Assembly: GCA_019638085.1 (NCBI GenBank)
Contig: JAHBUL010000001.1
Location: 62,001-126,000, forward strand
Reading direction: 5' to 3'
Length of the DNA: 64,000 nucleotides
Source: Flavobacteriales bacterium
GTDB taxonomy: Bacteria; Bacteroidota; Bacteroidia; Flavobacteriales_F; PHOS-HE28
Below are positions 33,095 to 41,569 of this stretch, in pieces. The notes beneath the pieces were generated by a model, which worked only from the letters and a program-made list of their open reading frames with translations, was not told where the DNA came from and did not search any database. A program made the translations under genes and the position numbers. The first letter of the stretch is position 1; every line of letters begins with the position of its first letter.

Positions 33095-34378
33095 TCACCC
33101 GAAGAGCAGCTTCAAATAGAAGCTCGGCTTCTTTAGTTTTTCACGCATGGCCAGGTCATTGAACATGCAGCTGATGGTATCAGCGAGCACCGGGTTGCCC
33201 GCTGCCTTGTTCACTACGAAGTTGAACAACCAGGGGCGGTCGGCGAGCTGTTGCAGGCGGGTGCTGATACCGAGTTCCTTTCCGAGGCGGTTCCATACAC
33301 GGACATCGTAGTCCTTGAGTGCTGTTTGCGGGATCGGACGCTCCCCCGGAAGGGCCTGTAATGCTTCCGCAGCAACGTTGGCGGCATGCACCCCGCTGAT
33401 CATGGCATGGCTGATGCCTTCACCCGTGAACGGATCGATCAAATGCGCGGCATCACCGATCAACATATAGCCGTCGCCGCTGAGGGGCCATCGTTTGCTT
33501 GCCAAGGGTAGGCCCATGCCTTGGATCGACCCTTCCGCTTGCGCATTCGTGAAGCGATCCCGCAGTTGCGGATGTTCCATGATCGTTGCTGTCAGCAGCT
33601 TTTTCAGATCGGTGCGTCGCTTGCGCACCATATCGCTGCGCAGGCCGAGGCCCACATTGGCACGTTCACCCGGAAGCGGAAAGATCCAGAGGTACGCTGG
33701 CAACAGATCCTTCAGGAAGATGAGTTCGATGAAGCCTTGTGGGTCCAGGCCGGTAACGCCGCTGTAATACGCACGCACACCCGCGCAATGGTGACGCGGC
33801 TCCATGGGGAGGCCAGCGATCCTTTTGGAGAAAATTGAATTAGCCCCGGAAGCATCGATGAGCAAACGGCAGGATATAGTTGTCAGTTGTCCGTTGTCAT
33901 TTGTCCGGCCTGACAACTGAGAACTGACAACTGACAACTTCCATCCTTCTCCACTTCGCATGAACTCTTTCGCCGCAGTGCCTTCAAGCACCTTCACACG
34001 CCCATCCCGCTTCACCGCTTCCAGCATGAAATTGTCGAAATCCATGCGAGGCAGGATCGCGCCCGGTGCTTCACCAATGCCCGTTTCCCGGCTGAAGGGA
34101 ACGCGCAACGCCTTACCGCTCGGGGCCACGAAAGTGACGCCCCAGCTCGGTTCCAATTTCGCTTGTTTGCGAAGCTCCTCGGCCAGCTTGGGGTCCAAGC
34201 GTTCCAGCGAGCGGATCACCTTGCCGCTGAGTGCATCGCCACACACTTTATCACGCGGGAACACGGCCTTGTCCAGCAGGATCGTATCCACGCCGTGCTT
34301 GGCCAACTGCAGGGCTGTGGCACATCCGCCGGGACCCGCACCAAGGATGCAGACATCCGCCTTCAGCCCGGTCTCCAT
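33095..34378 (-). CDS. Geranylgeranyl-reductase-type FAD-dependent oxidoreductase with in-frame repeat insertion
   Basis: 427-residue flavoprotein of the geranylgeranyl reductase/UbiH-like group. The N-terminal dinucleotide-binding motif is VCILGAGPGGCATAL and KVCGDALSGK follows; the second FAD motif is MLIGDAAHLIDPFTGEGISHA. Such enzymes saturate isoprenoid chains, for example of menaquinone or lipids. Residues about 147-167 are encoded by a palindromic repeat and interrupt the otherwise family-like strand before CRLLIDASGANS. The start is ATG 34378, 7 bases after the pheS stop; an upstream in-frame ATG would overlap pheS. Confidence 0.85.
   Translation of the reverse strand: METGLKADVCILGAGPGGCATALQLAKHGVDTILLDKAVFPRDKVCGDALSGKVIRSLERLDPKLAEELRKQAKLEPSWGVTFVAPSGKALRVPFSRETGIGEAPGAILPRMDFDNFMLEAVKRDGRVKVLEGTAAKEFMRSGEGWKLSVVSSQLSGRTNDNGQLTTISCRLLIDASGANSIFSKRIAGLPMEPRHHCAGVRAYYSGVTGLDPQGFIELIFLKDLLPAYLWIFPLPGERANVGLGLRSDMVRKRRTDLKKLLTATIMEHPQLRDRFTNAQAEGSIQGMGLPLASKRWPLSGDGYMLIGDAAHLIDPFTGEGISHAMISGVHAANVAAEALQALPGERPIPQTALKDYDVRVWNRLGKELGISTRLQQLADRPWLFNFVVNKAAGNPVLADTISCMFNDLAMREKLKKPSFYLKLLFG
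33878..33939. repeat. Palindromic repeat inside a coding sequence
   Basis: Perfect 14-base inverted repeats AGTTGTCAGTTGTC (33878-33891) and GACAACTGACAACT (33926-33939) enclose 34 bases built from further TTGTC and TGACAACT units. The stretch keeps the reading frame of the flavoprotein gene on the minus strand and adds about 21 residues. Confidence 0.85.
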
Positions 34379-34385
34379 GGCGTGA

Positions 34386-35450
34386 TCAGCCACGGAAGGC
34401 GCCGTCGGTGAACTGGTCCAGGAAGCGCACGTCGTTCTCCCAATACAGCCGTAGATCGGGTACGCGATAGATCAGCTGGGCCACACGCTCCACGCCCATT
34501 CCAAAGGCGAAGCCACTGTATACCTCCGGGTCGATCCCGCAGTTGGTGAGCACGGCGGGATCCACCATGCCGCAGCCCATGATCTCCACCCAACCGCTGT
34601 GCTTGCACACCGCGCAGCCGCTGCCGCCGCAGATGGTGCAGCTCATGTCCACTTCGGCGCTCGGCTCGGTGAAGGGGAAGTAGCTCGGCCGCAACCGGAT
34701 CTTCACCTCCGGCCCGAAAATGCTCTTGGCGAAATAGTCCAGCGTTCCTTTCAATTCCGCAAAGCTGACGCCCTTGTCCACATACAAGCCTTCCACTTGG
34801 TGGAACATGCAATGTGCGCGAGCGCTTATGGCTTCATTACGATATACACGACCCGGGGAAATGGTGCGAATGGGCGGAGTGCCGCCCTCCATCACGCGTA
34901 CTTGTACACTGCTCGTATGTGTGCGCAAGGCAAGGTCTTGTCGCTTTTGCTCTTCATTCGCAGAGACAAGCTCTTGCACGAAAAAGGTATCCTGCATGTC
35001 CCGAGCAGGATGGTCGGGAGGGAAATTCAACGCTCCGAAGTTGTGGTGTTCATCCTCCACTTCGGGCCCTTGGCTCACGGTATAGCCGATGCGCGCGAAC
35101 ACATCCACGATCCGTTGCCGCACGATGCTGATAGGGTGCAGGCTGCCGGTGTGCTCCGTAAGCGCTGGCCGGGTGAGGTCCACCTCGGGCCCTTTGTCCA
35201 CCGGCGTGGTTTCGGCTTGGGCCTTCAGCTCTTCCCAGCGCACGCGTGCGGCGTTCTTCAACTGGTTCAGGCGTTGGCCCCATGCGCGCTTCTCTTCAGC
35301 TGGTACCTCCTTGAAGGCATCCAAAAGCGCAGTGACCTTGCCGTTACGGCCCAACATGCCCACGCGGAAAGCTTCCACCGCCTCTGGCGATGTGGCGTCC
35401 GAAGCGGCGATCTCGGCCTCTACGGCCTCTATGCGTTCCTTCAAGTTCAT
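34386..35450 (-). CDS. pheS: Phenylalanyl-tRNA synthetase alpha subunit
   Basis: 354-residue class II synthetase subunit. Residues 1-100 are the N-terminal coiled coil (MNLKERIEAVEAEIAA), followed by motif 2-like sequence around VYRNEAISARAHCMFHQVEGLYVD and motif 3 (FAFGMGVERVAQLIY). The Phe-binding region FTEPSAEVDMSCTICGGSGC is present. The ATG at 35450 overlaps the stop of the peptidyl-prolyl isomerase gene. The beta subunit gene pheT is not in the window. Confidence 0.96.
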   Translation of the reverse strand: MNLKERIEAVEAEIAASDATSPEAVEAFRVGMLGRNGKVTALLDAFKEVPAEEKRAWGQRLNQLKNAARVRWEELKAQAETTPVDKGPEVDLTRPALTEHTGSLHPISIVRQRIVDVFARIGYTVSQGPEVEDEHHNFGALNFPPDHPARDMQDTFFVQELVSANEEQKRQDLALRTHTSSVQVRVMEGGTPPIRTISPGRVYRNEAISARAHCMFHQVEGLYVDKGVSFAELKGTLDYFAKSIFGPEVKIRLRPSYFPFTEPSAEVDMSCTICGGSGCAVCKHSGWVEIMGCGMVDPAVLTNCGIDPEVYSGFAFGMGVERVAQLIYRVPDLRLYWENDVRFLDQFTDGAFRG

Positions 35451-36157
35451 TGGAGCACGCGCATCCACATGCGCACATCTGCAAGGGGTCGGTCCATTCC
35501 GTCACATGGCTGGTTTGCGATGAGGTCCAGCACCTCAATTCCATCCAACACTTGGCCGAATACGGTGTAGCCACCGTCCAAGTGCGGAGCCCCGCCCGCG
35601 GTCCAATAGGTCTGTATTTGGTCGGGCGTATAGTGCATGGCGAGGCTATCGGGCAGGCCCTCGTTCACGCGGGCTTCAAGCTTCTCCAGATCGGCCGGAC
35701 GCCATGTACGGCCTTGCACAATGTAGAATTGGCTGCCACTGCTGCGTTTCCCGGGGTTCACATCATCCCCTTGCCGGGCGGCCGCCAGCGCGCCGTTGCG
35801 GTGGATCAGGGATGGAATGATCTCCGCAGGGATGGTATAGCCCGGTCCCCCTTGGCCCAATGGCACCGAGCGGTCCTCCGCTTTGCGACTGTCCGGATCA
35901 CCGCCTTGGATCATGAAACCCGGGATCACCCGGTGGAAGAGCGTGCTGTCGTAATAGTGCTCCCGGACCAGTTTCAGGAAATTGTCCCGGTGGAGCGGTG
36001 TCTCGTTATAGAGTTCCACCACCATGCGGCCTGCCGTGGTATTGATCTCCACTAGATGTCGTTTGGTACCGGTTGTTTTCTGTGCCGAAGCCGTGACGGT
36101 GGCGGCAAAAAGCAAGCCCGCGAACAGCAGCTTATGAAGGGATAGTTGCGGGAGCAT
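35447..36157 (-). CDS. Secreted cyclophilin-type peptidyl-prolyl isomerase
   Basis: 236-residue cyclophilin with an N-terminal signal peptide (LLFAGLLFAATVTASAQ). Catalytic-core motifs are FHRVIPGFMIQGGDP (with the active Arg), NPGKRSSGSQFYIVQG and YTVFGQVLDG. It assists folding of exported proteins. ATG 36157 gives a clean signal peptide; an in-frame ATG at 36184 would add nine residues and lies closer to a perfect -7 box at 36214-36221. Its stop overlaps the pheS start, an unusual coupling of an envelope chaperone with a tRNA synthetase. Confidence 0.93.
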   Translation of the reverse strand: MLPQLSLHKLLFAGLLFAATVTASAQKTTGTKRHLVEINTTAGRMVVELYNETPLHRDNFLKLVREHYYDSTLFHRVIPGFMIQGGDPDSRKAEDRSVPLGQGGPGYTIPAEIIPSLIHRNGALAAARQGDDVNPGKRSSGSQFYIVQGRTWRPADLEKLEARVNEGLPDSLAMHYTPDQIQTYWTAGGAPHLDGGYTVFGQVLDGIEVLDLIANQPCDGMDRPLADVRMWMRVLQ

Positions 36158-36213
36158 CGTTCGGTTCCGTATTTTTGGCTTCATTCGCGGTGCGAAGGCG
36201 GCAACGAAGCGGC

Positions 36214-36221
36214 CAAAAGTA
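36214..36221 (-). promoter_or_regulatory. Perfect -7 box (TACTTTTG) upstream of the isomerase gene
   Basis: Minus-strand TACTTTTG matches TAnnTTTG exactly. It lies about 30 bases before the in-frame ATG 36184 and 57 before ATG 36157, allowing a short leader. A -33 TTG was not clear. Confidence 0.45.
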
Positions 36222-36237
36222 ACCAACACCATCTCCC

Positions 36238-36621
36238 ATGCCCTTGAAGGCCCTGCTCACTACCGTTCTCTTGCTCATCCTGGGTGCTGGCCTCGGTTCC
36301 TGCAATAAGGAGAAGGACACCAAGGCCACCATCACCGTGGTGGATTCCGCAGGTGCCGTGGTTGCTGGTGCCTACGTGAAGCTGTTCGCCAATCCGACCA
36401 CGCCACTGCAAGCTGATTTCTCCCGCCTGACCAAGGATGGGAACACCGGTTCCGACGGAAAGATCACGTTCGATTATTCGGAATTCTATAAGCGCGGCCA
36501 AGCCGGTTTTGCCGTGCTGGACATTCAGGCTATAAAGGATTCACTGACGGGTGAAGGCATCATCCGCATCGAGGAGGAGCAGACCAACGAGGAGACCGTG
36601 GTGGTTTCCAGCGGGAACTGA
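36238..36621 (+). CDS. Small lipoprotein with carboxypeptidase-regulatory-like (beta) domain
   Basis: 127 residues with a lipoprotein signal ending LILGAGLGSC (lipobox Cys22). The rest looks like one small beta-sandwich (TITVVDSAGAVVAGAYVKLFAN ... DGKITFDYSE), resembling transthyretin-like domains of Bacteroidota lipoproteins. It diverges from the isomerase gene. Function is unknown. Confidence 0.72.
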   Translation: MPLKALLTTVLLLILGAGLGSCNKEKDTKATITVVDSAGAVVAGAYVKLFANPTTPLQADFSRLTKDGNTGSDGKITFDYSEFYKRGQAGFAVLDIQAIKDSLTGEGIIRIEEEQTNEETVVVSSGN

Positions 36622-36641
36622 TCATACTCCGTCAGCTTCGC

Positions 36642-36977
36642 TCAGTGGTCCTCGAAATATGAGAGGATCGCCTCCTTCATCAAGCGCTCCTGCTCCTTCG
36701 GGTTCAATGAGGGCAACTCCTTCACCCGTTCAAAATGCGGCCAGCCATCGGCGTCCCGCCCCAGTTCCTTGTAGTAGCCGTATGGCGTTAACAGCACGGA
36801 GATGGCCACGTGCATCAGGTTCACTTTTTCGTCCTTCTTGAAGACGCGTGCGTGCTGGCCGAGCTCCTGCACGCCGATCAGGAAGATCACGCCGTTGAGG
36901 TCCAAGGGCATGCCGAAGCGCGTCTCCATCTGCTTCAGGAGGTCGCGCCAACGCTTGTCAAATGCCAGATCGATCAT
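36642..36977 (-). CDS. Conserved hypothetical protein, 111 residues
   Basis: Soluble, mixed-charge protein without signal peptide or membrane span. Features are a hydrophobic core strand (LDLNGVIFLIGVQELGQ), a helix ending AISVLLTPYGYY and a charged C-terminus (LNPKEQERLMKEAILSYFEDH). It looks like a complete small globular protein of a Bacteroidota-restricted family but no name can be given. It is convergent with the small lipoprotein gene, 20 bases apart. Confidence 0.65.
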   Translation of the reverse strand: MIDLAFDKRWRDLLKQMETRFGMPLDLNGVIFLIGVQELGQHARVFKKDEKVNLMHVAISVLLTPYGYYKELGRDADGWPHFERVKELPSLNPKEQERLMKEAILSYFEDH

Positions 36978-37066
36978 GATATGTTCCTTCCTCGGAGCAA
37001 TTTTGAGGAAGGGCGCGAAGGTAGAGTTGATGCACGAGCACGATCGTAAGGTCCTCCGCGGAGCCT

Positions 37067-37168
37067 AACCGCCGATGTCGCCGATGACACAGATGACACA
37101 GATATAAGCATGGAGCATCATTTCAGCATAAGTCACATCTGCGTTCATCTGCGCCATCGGCGGTTTTT
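37067..37168. repeat. Long imperfect palindrome combining CCGCCGATG and CAGATGA repeats
   Basis: Left arm AACCGCCGATGTCGCCGAT plus GACACAGATGACACAGAT; right arm CACATCTGCGTTCATCTGC plus GCCATCGGCGGTT. The arms are about 35-40 bases, with roughly 30 between. It shares cores with 1051-1120, 6517-6721 and 45262-45478. Confidence 0.7.
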
Positions 37169-37236
37169 CCCCTCTCAGTCGGTTTATCACTGGATCAGCG
37201 GACTTGCTTTGGACCGACCGTGTTAGACTTGTTGCC

Positions 37237-37800
37237 ATGAACTGGCTCGATTGGACCCTGATCTCCATCCTCGGTTTCGCTGCGGTCCGTGGGTTTTTCC
37301 GTGGCTTCGTGGTGGAGATCGCCTCCTTGGTGGCGGTGATCCTCGGCATCTGGGTGGCTACGCGCTACAACGCCCGGGTGGCGGCCTGGGTGGGCATGGA
37401 TGCCCAGCATGAGGTGATCTCCTTCATCGTCACCTTCATCGGCGTGCTGGTCCTGGTACACCTGTTGGCCAAAGTGGTCACCAAAGCGATGGACATGGCG
37501 ATGCTGGGCCTACCGAACAAGGTGGCAGGCACGCTCTTCGGGGCCATTCGCTCCGCCTTTGTACTCAGCGTGGTACTGAACATCCTGATGGCCCGCGCCG
37601 AGGTCACCGGCATCGTTCCGCAGGAAACACTGGAAGGTTCAGCGCTCTACAGGCCGTTGCGCGCCTTCGCTCCCTTCATCGTCCCCGCCTTGGGAGATAC
37701 ACGATGGGTGCAGGATGCGATCGATACCCTGAAGGACCGGCCGGGGGAGAGCAAAGAGGAAAGCACTGAACAGGTCCGGAGGTCCAGCTATGGAGCGTGA
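37237..37800 (+). CDS. CvpA-family membrane protein
   Basis: 187 residues with four predicted membrane spans (for example WTLISILGFAAVRGFFRGF, LVAVILGIWVATR, ISFIVTFIGVLVLVHLL) and the CvpA signature around WLDWTLI...RGFFRGFVVEI. CvpA proteins were linked to colicin V production and act in envelope homeostasis; the biochemical function is unsettled. ATG 37237 matches the family N-terminus. It is followed by the cystathionine gamma-synthase-like gene. Confidence 0.88.
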   Translation: MNWLDWTLISILGFAAVRGFFRGFVVEIASLVAVILGIWVATRYNARVAAWVGMDAQHEVISFIVTFIGVLVLVHLLAKVVTKAMDMAMLGLPNKVAGTLFGAIRSAFVLSVVLNILMARAEVTGIVPQETLEGSALYRPLRAFAPFIVPALGDTRWVQDAIDTLKDRPGESKEESTEQVRRSSYGA

Positions 37801-37832
37801 TTTCCATCACCCTTCAGCTCCGTCAAGTGCAA

Positions 37833-37840
37833 TAGCTTCG
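37833..37840 (+). promoter_or_regulatory. -7-like box (TAGCTTCG) adjacent to a start codon
   Basis: TAGCTTCG fits TAnnTTTG with one change and ends 4 bases before the ATG at 37845, predicting a leaderless mRNA. Confidence 0.45.
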
Positions 37841-37844
37841 CACC

Positions 37845-39089
37845 ATGTCCGAACGCAAACTCCGCCCCGAAAGCCTGATGATGAGCTACGGCTACAAGCC
37901 CGAACTCTCCCAAGGCGCCATCAAGTGCCCCATCTTCCAGACCAGCACCTTCGTATTCCAAAAAGCGGAGGATGGCAAGGCCTTTTTTGAAGTGGCCTAC
38001 GGGCTGCGCGAGCAAGGCGAGAAGGAGGAGCTGGGCCTGATCTACAGTCGGTTGAACAACCCGGACCTGGAGATCCTGGAGGACCGTTTGTCCCTATGGG
38101 AGAACGCGGAGGACTGCGCCGTGTTCGAGAGCGGCATGAGCGCCATCACCACCATGCTGCTGGAATTTCTTTCGCCCGGCGATGTGCTCTTCTACAGCAA
38201 CCCCATCTACGGCGGAACGGACCACTTCATCAAGCAGACCCTCACCCGCTTCGGCATCGAAGTGATCGGCTTCTATCCATGGGACCAGCACCGGCTGGAA
38301 GAGATCGTGCGCAAGAGCGGCAAGGCGGACCGCCTTAAGATGATCTATGTGGAAACGCCCGCCAATCCCACCAACATCCTGATCGATATCGCAGCGTGCA
38401 GCCGCGTGGCAATGGCCTTCAGCACCGCAGACAAGCCCGTGCTGCTGGCGGTGGACAACACCTACATGGGCCCCTTGTGGCAACACCCCATGAAGCAGGG
38501 CGCCGACCTGGTGCTCTATTCGGCGACGAAGTACATCGGTGGCCACAGCGACGTGATCGCGGGTGCCTGCTTGGGCAGCAACGAGCTGATCGGGCGCGTG
38601 AAAGGCATGCGGAGTTTCCTGGGCTGCATGGCCGGCCCATGGACCGGCTGGTTGCTCTTGCGCAGCCTCGAAACACTGAAGCCCCGCATGGAAACACAGG
38701 CCCGCAATGCAGAGCAAGTCGCTGCCTACCTGCAGTCCCATCCTAAGGTGAAGAAGGTACACTACCTCGGCTTCCTCGATACGCCCGAGCAGCAGGCCAT
38801 CTTCGATAACCAGTGCTTCAGTGCGGGGGCCATGCTCTCGTTTGATGTGCAGGGCGGCGAGCCGGAAGCTTTCCGATTCCTGAACGCCTTGAAGCTGGTG
38901 AAGCTCGCCGTGAGCCTCGGCAGCACGGAATCCCTCGCCGAGCACCCAGCGACGATGACGCACGTGGGCGTGGACCCGGTGGAGCGCGAAAAGCTCGGCA
39001 TCACCGGCGGGTTGGTCCGCCTCAGCGTGGGCGTGGAGCACCCGGAGGACCTCAGCTGGGACTTGGGGCAGGCGCTCGAAGCGATGTAA
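37845..39089 (+). CDS. Cystathionine gamma-synthase/methionine gamma-lyase-family PLP enzyme
   Basis: 414-residue trans-sulfuration-type PLP enzyme. The cofactor lysine is Lys229 in SATKYIGGHSDV, the ring-stacking region is GMSAITTMLL and the pyridine Asp is in LAVDNTYMGP. The C-terminal SLGSTESLAEHPATMTH is typical of this family. It could act in methionine synthesis (gamma-replacement) or methionine breakdown (gamma-elimination); sequence alone does not decide. It probably starts its own leaderless transcript. Confidence 0.9.
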   Translation: MSERKLRPESLMMSYGYKPELSQGAIKCPIFQTSTFVFQKAEDGKAFFEVAYGLREQGEKEELGLIYSRLNNPDLEILEDRLSLWENAEDCAVFESGMSAITTMLLEFLSPGDVLFYSNPIYGGTDHFIKQTLTRFGIEVIGFYPWDQHRLEEIVRKSGKADRLKMIYVETPANPTNILIDIAACSRVAMAFSTADKPVLLAVDNTYMGPLWQHPMKQGADLVLYSATKYIGGHSDVIAGACLGSNELIGRVKGMRSFLGCMAGPWTGWLLLRSLETLKPRMETQARNAEQVAAYLQSHPKVKKVHYLGFLDTPEQQAIFDNQCFSAGAMLSFDVQGGEPEAFRFLNALKLVKLAVSLGSTESLAEHPATMTHVGVDPVEREKLGITGGLVRLSVGVEHPEDLSWDLGQALEAM

Positions 39090-39177
39090 GCATCCCCTTG
39101 ATCGAAACACGAAGCGGATTCAGCTGGGTTGCGAGAGTTGCGAGCGATACGGTGATTAGGTAGATCTCGGTGAGCGG

Positions 39178-39598
39178 ATGTGCCGAACCGCGTTCCAGAG
39201 GCAACGCGCATACATTTTCACGCATCTTAATGGTGTGGATCATCCGATCATACCCACACATCACTGGTCCGAGCATACGCGTATTCCCACACGTGTGGAA
39301 CGCATCGTACCCGGCGCAAAAGCCGTGAGCAACGATGTTCACCGGCATGATTTCCACGAACTGTTCTTCTTCGCGAAGGGCACGGGGGAGCACATGATCG
39401 ACCTGGAGCAGGTCACGATCAACGTGCCATGCGTGCACTTGGTGGCTCCCGGACAAGTCCATAAGTTGGATCGTTCCGCTGATATGCAAGGGCTGGTGGT
39501 GATGTTCGCCCAGGATGCACAACTGGGCCAAGGAAATGGAGCACGTGCCGAGCTTTTTGCTCATGCCGGTCGGCCTTCAGCTGAGGTGGTCGACCCAA
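39178..39598 (+). pseudogene. AraC-family regulator sensor domain, truncated by IS element
   Basis: About 140 codons encode a cupin-type ligand-binding domain as found at the N-terminus of Bacteroidota AraC regulators: HRHDFHELFFFAKGTGEHMIDLEQ and HLVAPGQVHKLDRS. The conserved frame breaks at the IS left end (about 39599) and runs out 16 codons later at TGA 39648. The C-terminal helix-turn-helix domain is absent from the window, so the remnant cannot bind DNA in the usual way. Confidence 0.85.
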
Positions 39599-39690
39599 TC
39601 AGGACAGGTTCTTGTCAAATGTATGTGATTGTTGATGGTGTTTTTTGAGGGGTCTGGGGAGACTCAAAACTTTTCTGTTTTGTTGATAGC

Positions 39691-40539
39691 TCATGCGGCC
39701 ATCCGATAACGCACGGCTGGCGGGACTTTCCCGATGCTTGAGTGCTTGCGCTTCTCGTTGTAAAAGTGAACGAAGTGTTTGCAGGTGGTGTACAACTCAC
39801 CGCCTTCCGCAGGTGGGTTCATGTACAGGTGTTCGTGCTTGAGGGTGCGCCAGAAGCGCTCGATGAACACATTGTCGATGGCGCGGCCCTTGCCGTCCAT
39901 GCTGATCTTCACCCCTTCGGCCACACCGCCTTTGCGGAACAAGGCTGTGTATTCCTCGCTGGTGAACTGGCTGCCTTGGTCGCTATTGATGATCTCGGGC
40001 TTGCCATGCAGGGCGATGGCCTCCTTGAGCATGCCCACCACCCATTCGGCTTCCATGCTGTTGGAGATGCTCCAATTCAAGATGTAACGGCTGTAAAGGT
40101 CGATCACGGCCACCATGTACATAAAGCCGCCGCGTATGGGCAAGTAGGTGATATCCAACGCCCACACTTGGTTGGGCCGGGTGATCTTCAACCCACGCAA
40201 CAGGTAGGGGAATTTGTACTTGGTCTTGTCCGCCACGGTGGTGCGTGGCACGCAATACACGGCCTTGATGCGCATGGCTTGCATCAAGCGTCGCACCTTG
40301 TCGCGACCTATCTGCACCCCTTTCTCCAGGAGTTCGTCCACCAGCCGCCGTGTTCCCCTGCACGGATCCTCCATGTGCAGTTCGTCCATCAGGCGCATGA
40401 TGCGCAGGTCTTCCTCATACATCGGCTTGGGCTTGTAGTAGAACCCGCTGCGATGAATATCCAGCACCTCGCATTGCCGCACAATGCTGAGCTCGCGAAA
40501 ATCGGGTTCGATCAAGGCCCGCCGCTGTTCCAAGGTCAT
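39691..40539 (-). CDS. IS3-family transposase OrfB (DDE integrase domain)
   Basis: 282-residue DDE transposase subunit. The HTH_21 segment (YRGTRRL-like, here CRGTRRLVDELLEKG) is followed by the integrase core with Asp129 (ALDITYLP), Asp187 (NSDQGSQF) and Glu227 (VFIERFWRTLK) as catalytic triad. It overlaps the OrfA stop region and is normally made as an OrfAB fusion by -1 frameshifting on the A9 run at about 40548-40556. It appears intact. Confidence 0.95.
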   Translation of the reverse strand: MTLEQRRALIEPDFRELSIVRQCEVLDIHRSGFYYKPKPMYEEDLRIMRLMDELHMEDPCRGTRRLVDELLEKGVQIGRDKVRRLMQAMRIKAVYCVPRTTVADKTKYKFPYLLRGLKITRPNQVWALDITYLPIRGGFMYMVAVIDLYSRYILNWSISNSMEAEWVVGMLKEAIALHGKPEIINSDQGSQFTSEEYTALFRKGGVAEGVKISMDGKGRAIDNVFIERFWRTLKHEHLYMNPPAEGGELYTTCKHFVHFYNEKRKHSSIGKVPPAVRYRMAA

Positions 40540-40826
40540 TACAGAAGTTTTTTTTTGAGCCAGTTCACCGTCACGGTCAACTCACCGATCTGTTGGTGCA
40601 GCTCGCCCCTCTCTTTCTCGTGGGCCTTGGCATCCACTACGGGGCCATCCCCGAATACATGCTCGGCAACGGCAAGGAACTCCTTCTTCCAGGTGGCGAT
40701 CTGGGTGGGGTGGAGCTGGTAGCGATGGCCCAGCTCACTCAGTGTCTCTCGTTCTTTCAGCGCTTCAAGTACCACACGGGTCTTGAATGCGGCGCTATGC
40801 TTGCGGTAGTTCTTCTTTGTGCTCAT
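40539..40826 (-). CDS. IS3-family transposase OrfA (helix-turn-helix)
   Basis: 95-residue DNA-binding subunit with an N-terminal helix-turn-helix (VVLEALKERETLSELGHRYQLHPTQIATWKKEFL) and a C-terminal coiled coil (ELHQQIGELTVTVNWLKKKLL). Its last Lys codons run through nine consecutive A on the coding strand, a classic slippery site that places ribosomes in the OrfB frame after a -1 shift. Confidence 0.93.
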   Translation of the reverse strand: MSTKKNYRKHSAAFKTRVVLEALKERETLSELGHRYQLHPTQIATWKKEFLAVAEHVFGDGPVVDAKAHEKERGELHQQIGELTVTVNWLKKKLL

Positions 40827-40860
40827 GGTTTGGCAAAGTTCCGACCTTTGCCTGTCCTGA

Positions 40861-41569
40861 TTTCCCCGACCACCTCACGGTGCTCAGCAACGATTGCCTC
40901 ACCCCGATCCCCGGTGCGTTGGTGGAGATCTGGCAAGCGAACGATGCCGCGGTCTACAGTACGGCCAACACCTTTGAGCTGAGAGGTGTGATGAACGCGG
41001 ATGCCAACGGGCATTATGCGTTCGAGACGATCATGCCCGGTCCGTATTTGAACGGTGCGCAATACCGCCCCCGGCACATCCACTACAAGGTGAGCAAGCC
41101 CGGTTATCCCACACTGGTGACGCAGCTCTATTTCGAGGGGGATGAATACATCGCCGCCGATCCGTGGGCCTCACAACCCGATGCTGCGGAACGCATCATA
41201 CCGCTGAACCCCATCGGTGGTGGACAGCGCGAAGGGGTGTTCGATATCGTGTTGGACGGCTTCGTCGGCATCAAGCCGAACCGCTACGGCGACGATGGCT
41301 ATTTGATGCCCACCTATCCGAACCCCAGCGCGGAGCAGACCAGCATCCACTTCAATGTGTTCCGCAAAGCTGCGGTGAAAGTGGTGATCACCGATACCGA
41401 TGGCCGCGAAGTGGTTTCGCTGGTCGATCGCAACATGGACCAAGGGCGCTTCACCACGCAATGGAACGGCAAGGACGCGAACGGAAGTCCAATTGCAGCC
41501 GGCACCTACTTGGCCACCTTGTTCATGGATGGGAAGGTGATCCTAAGCCAGCGGGTGGTGCGGCACTGA
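40861..41569 (+). pseudogene. Intradiol ring-cleavage dioxygenase-like secreted protein, N-terminus removed by IS
   Basis: The reading frame enters from the IS right end and continues as an intradiol dioxygenase domain: LTVLSNDCLTPIPGALVEIWQ, GHYAFETIMPGPYL and RPRHIHYKV with the iron-ligand His pair and Tyr residues. It ends in a T9SS-type tail (PTYPNPSAEQTS ... GTYLATLF). The signal peptide and first part of the domain are missing. Such secreted dioxygenase-like proteins with T9SS tails occur in Bacteroidota; an intact original may have cleaved catechol-type rings, which is inference. Confidence 0.82.

Larger units (their letters stand above)
39599..40860 (-). mobile_element. IS3-family insertion sequence
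   Basis: Two overlapping minus-strand frames encode OrfA and OrfB of an IS3-type transposase. The ends share the inverted repeat TCAGGACAGG (39599-39608 and 40851-40860). Length is about 1262 bases, normal for the family. No target-site duplication is seen: the flanks differ, and they belong to two different truncated genes, which suggests a deletion or recombination next to the element. Confidence 0.9.

Noticed and set aside
39599-40860. IS target-site duplication
   Set aside because: The three bases outside each inverted repeat differ (CAA versus TTT), and shifting the boundary does not give a match.
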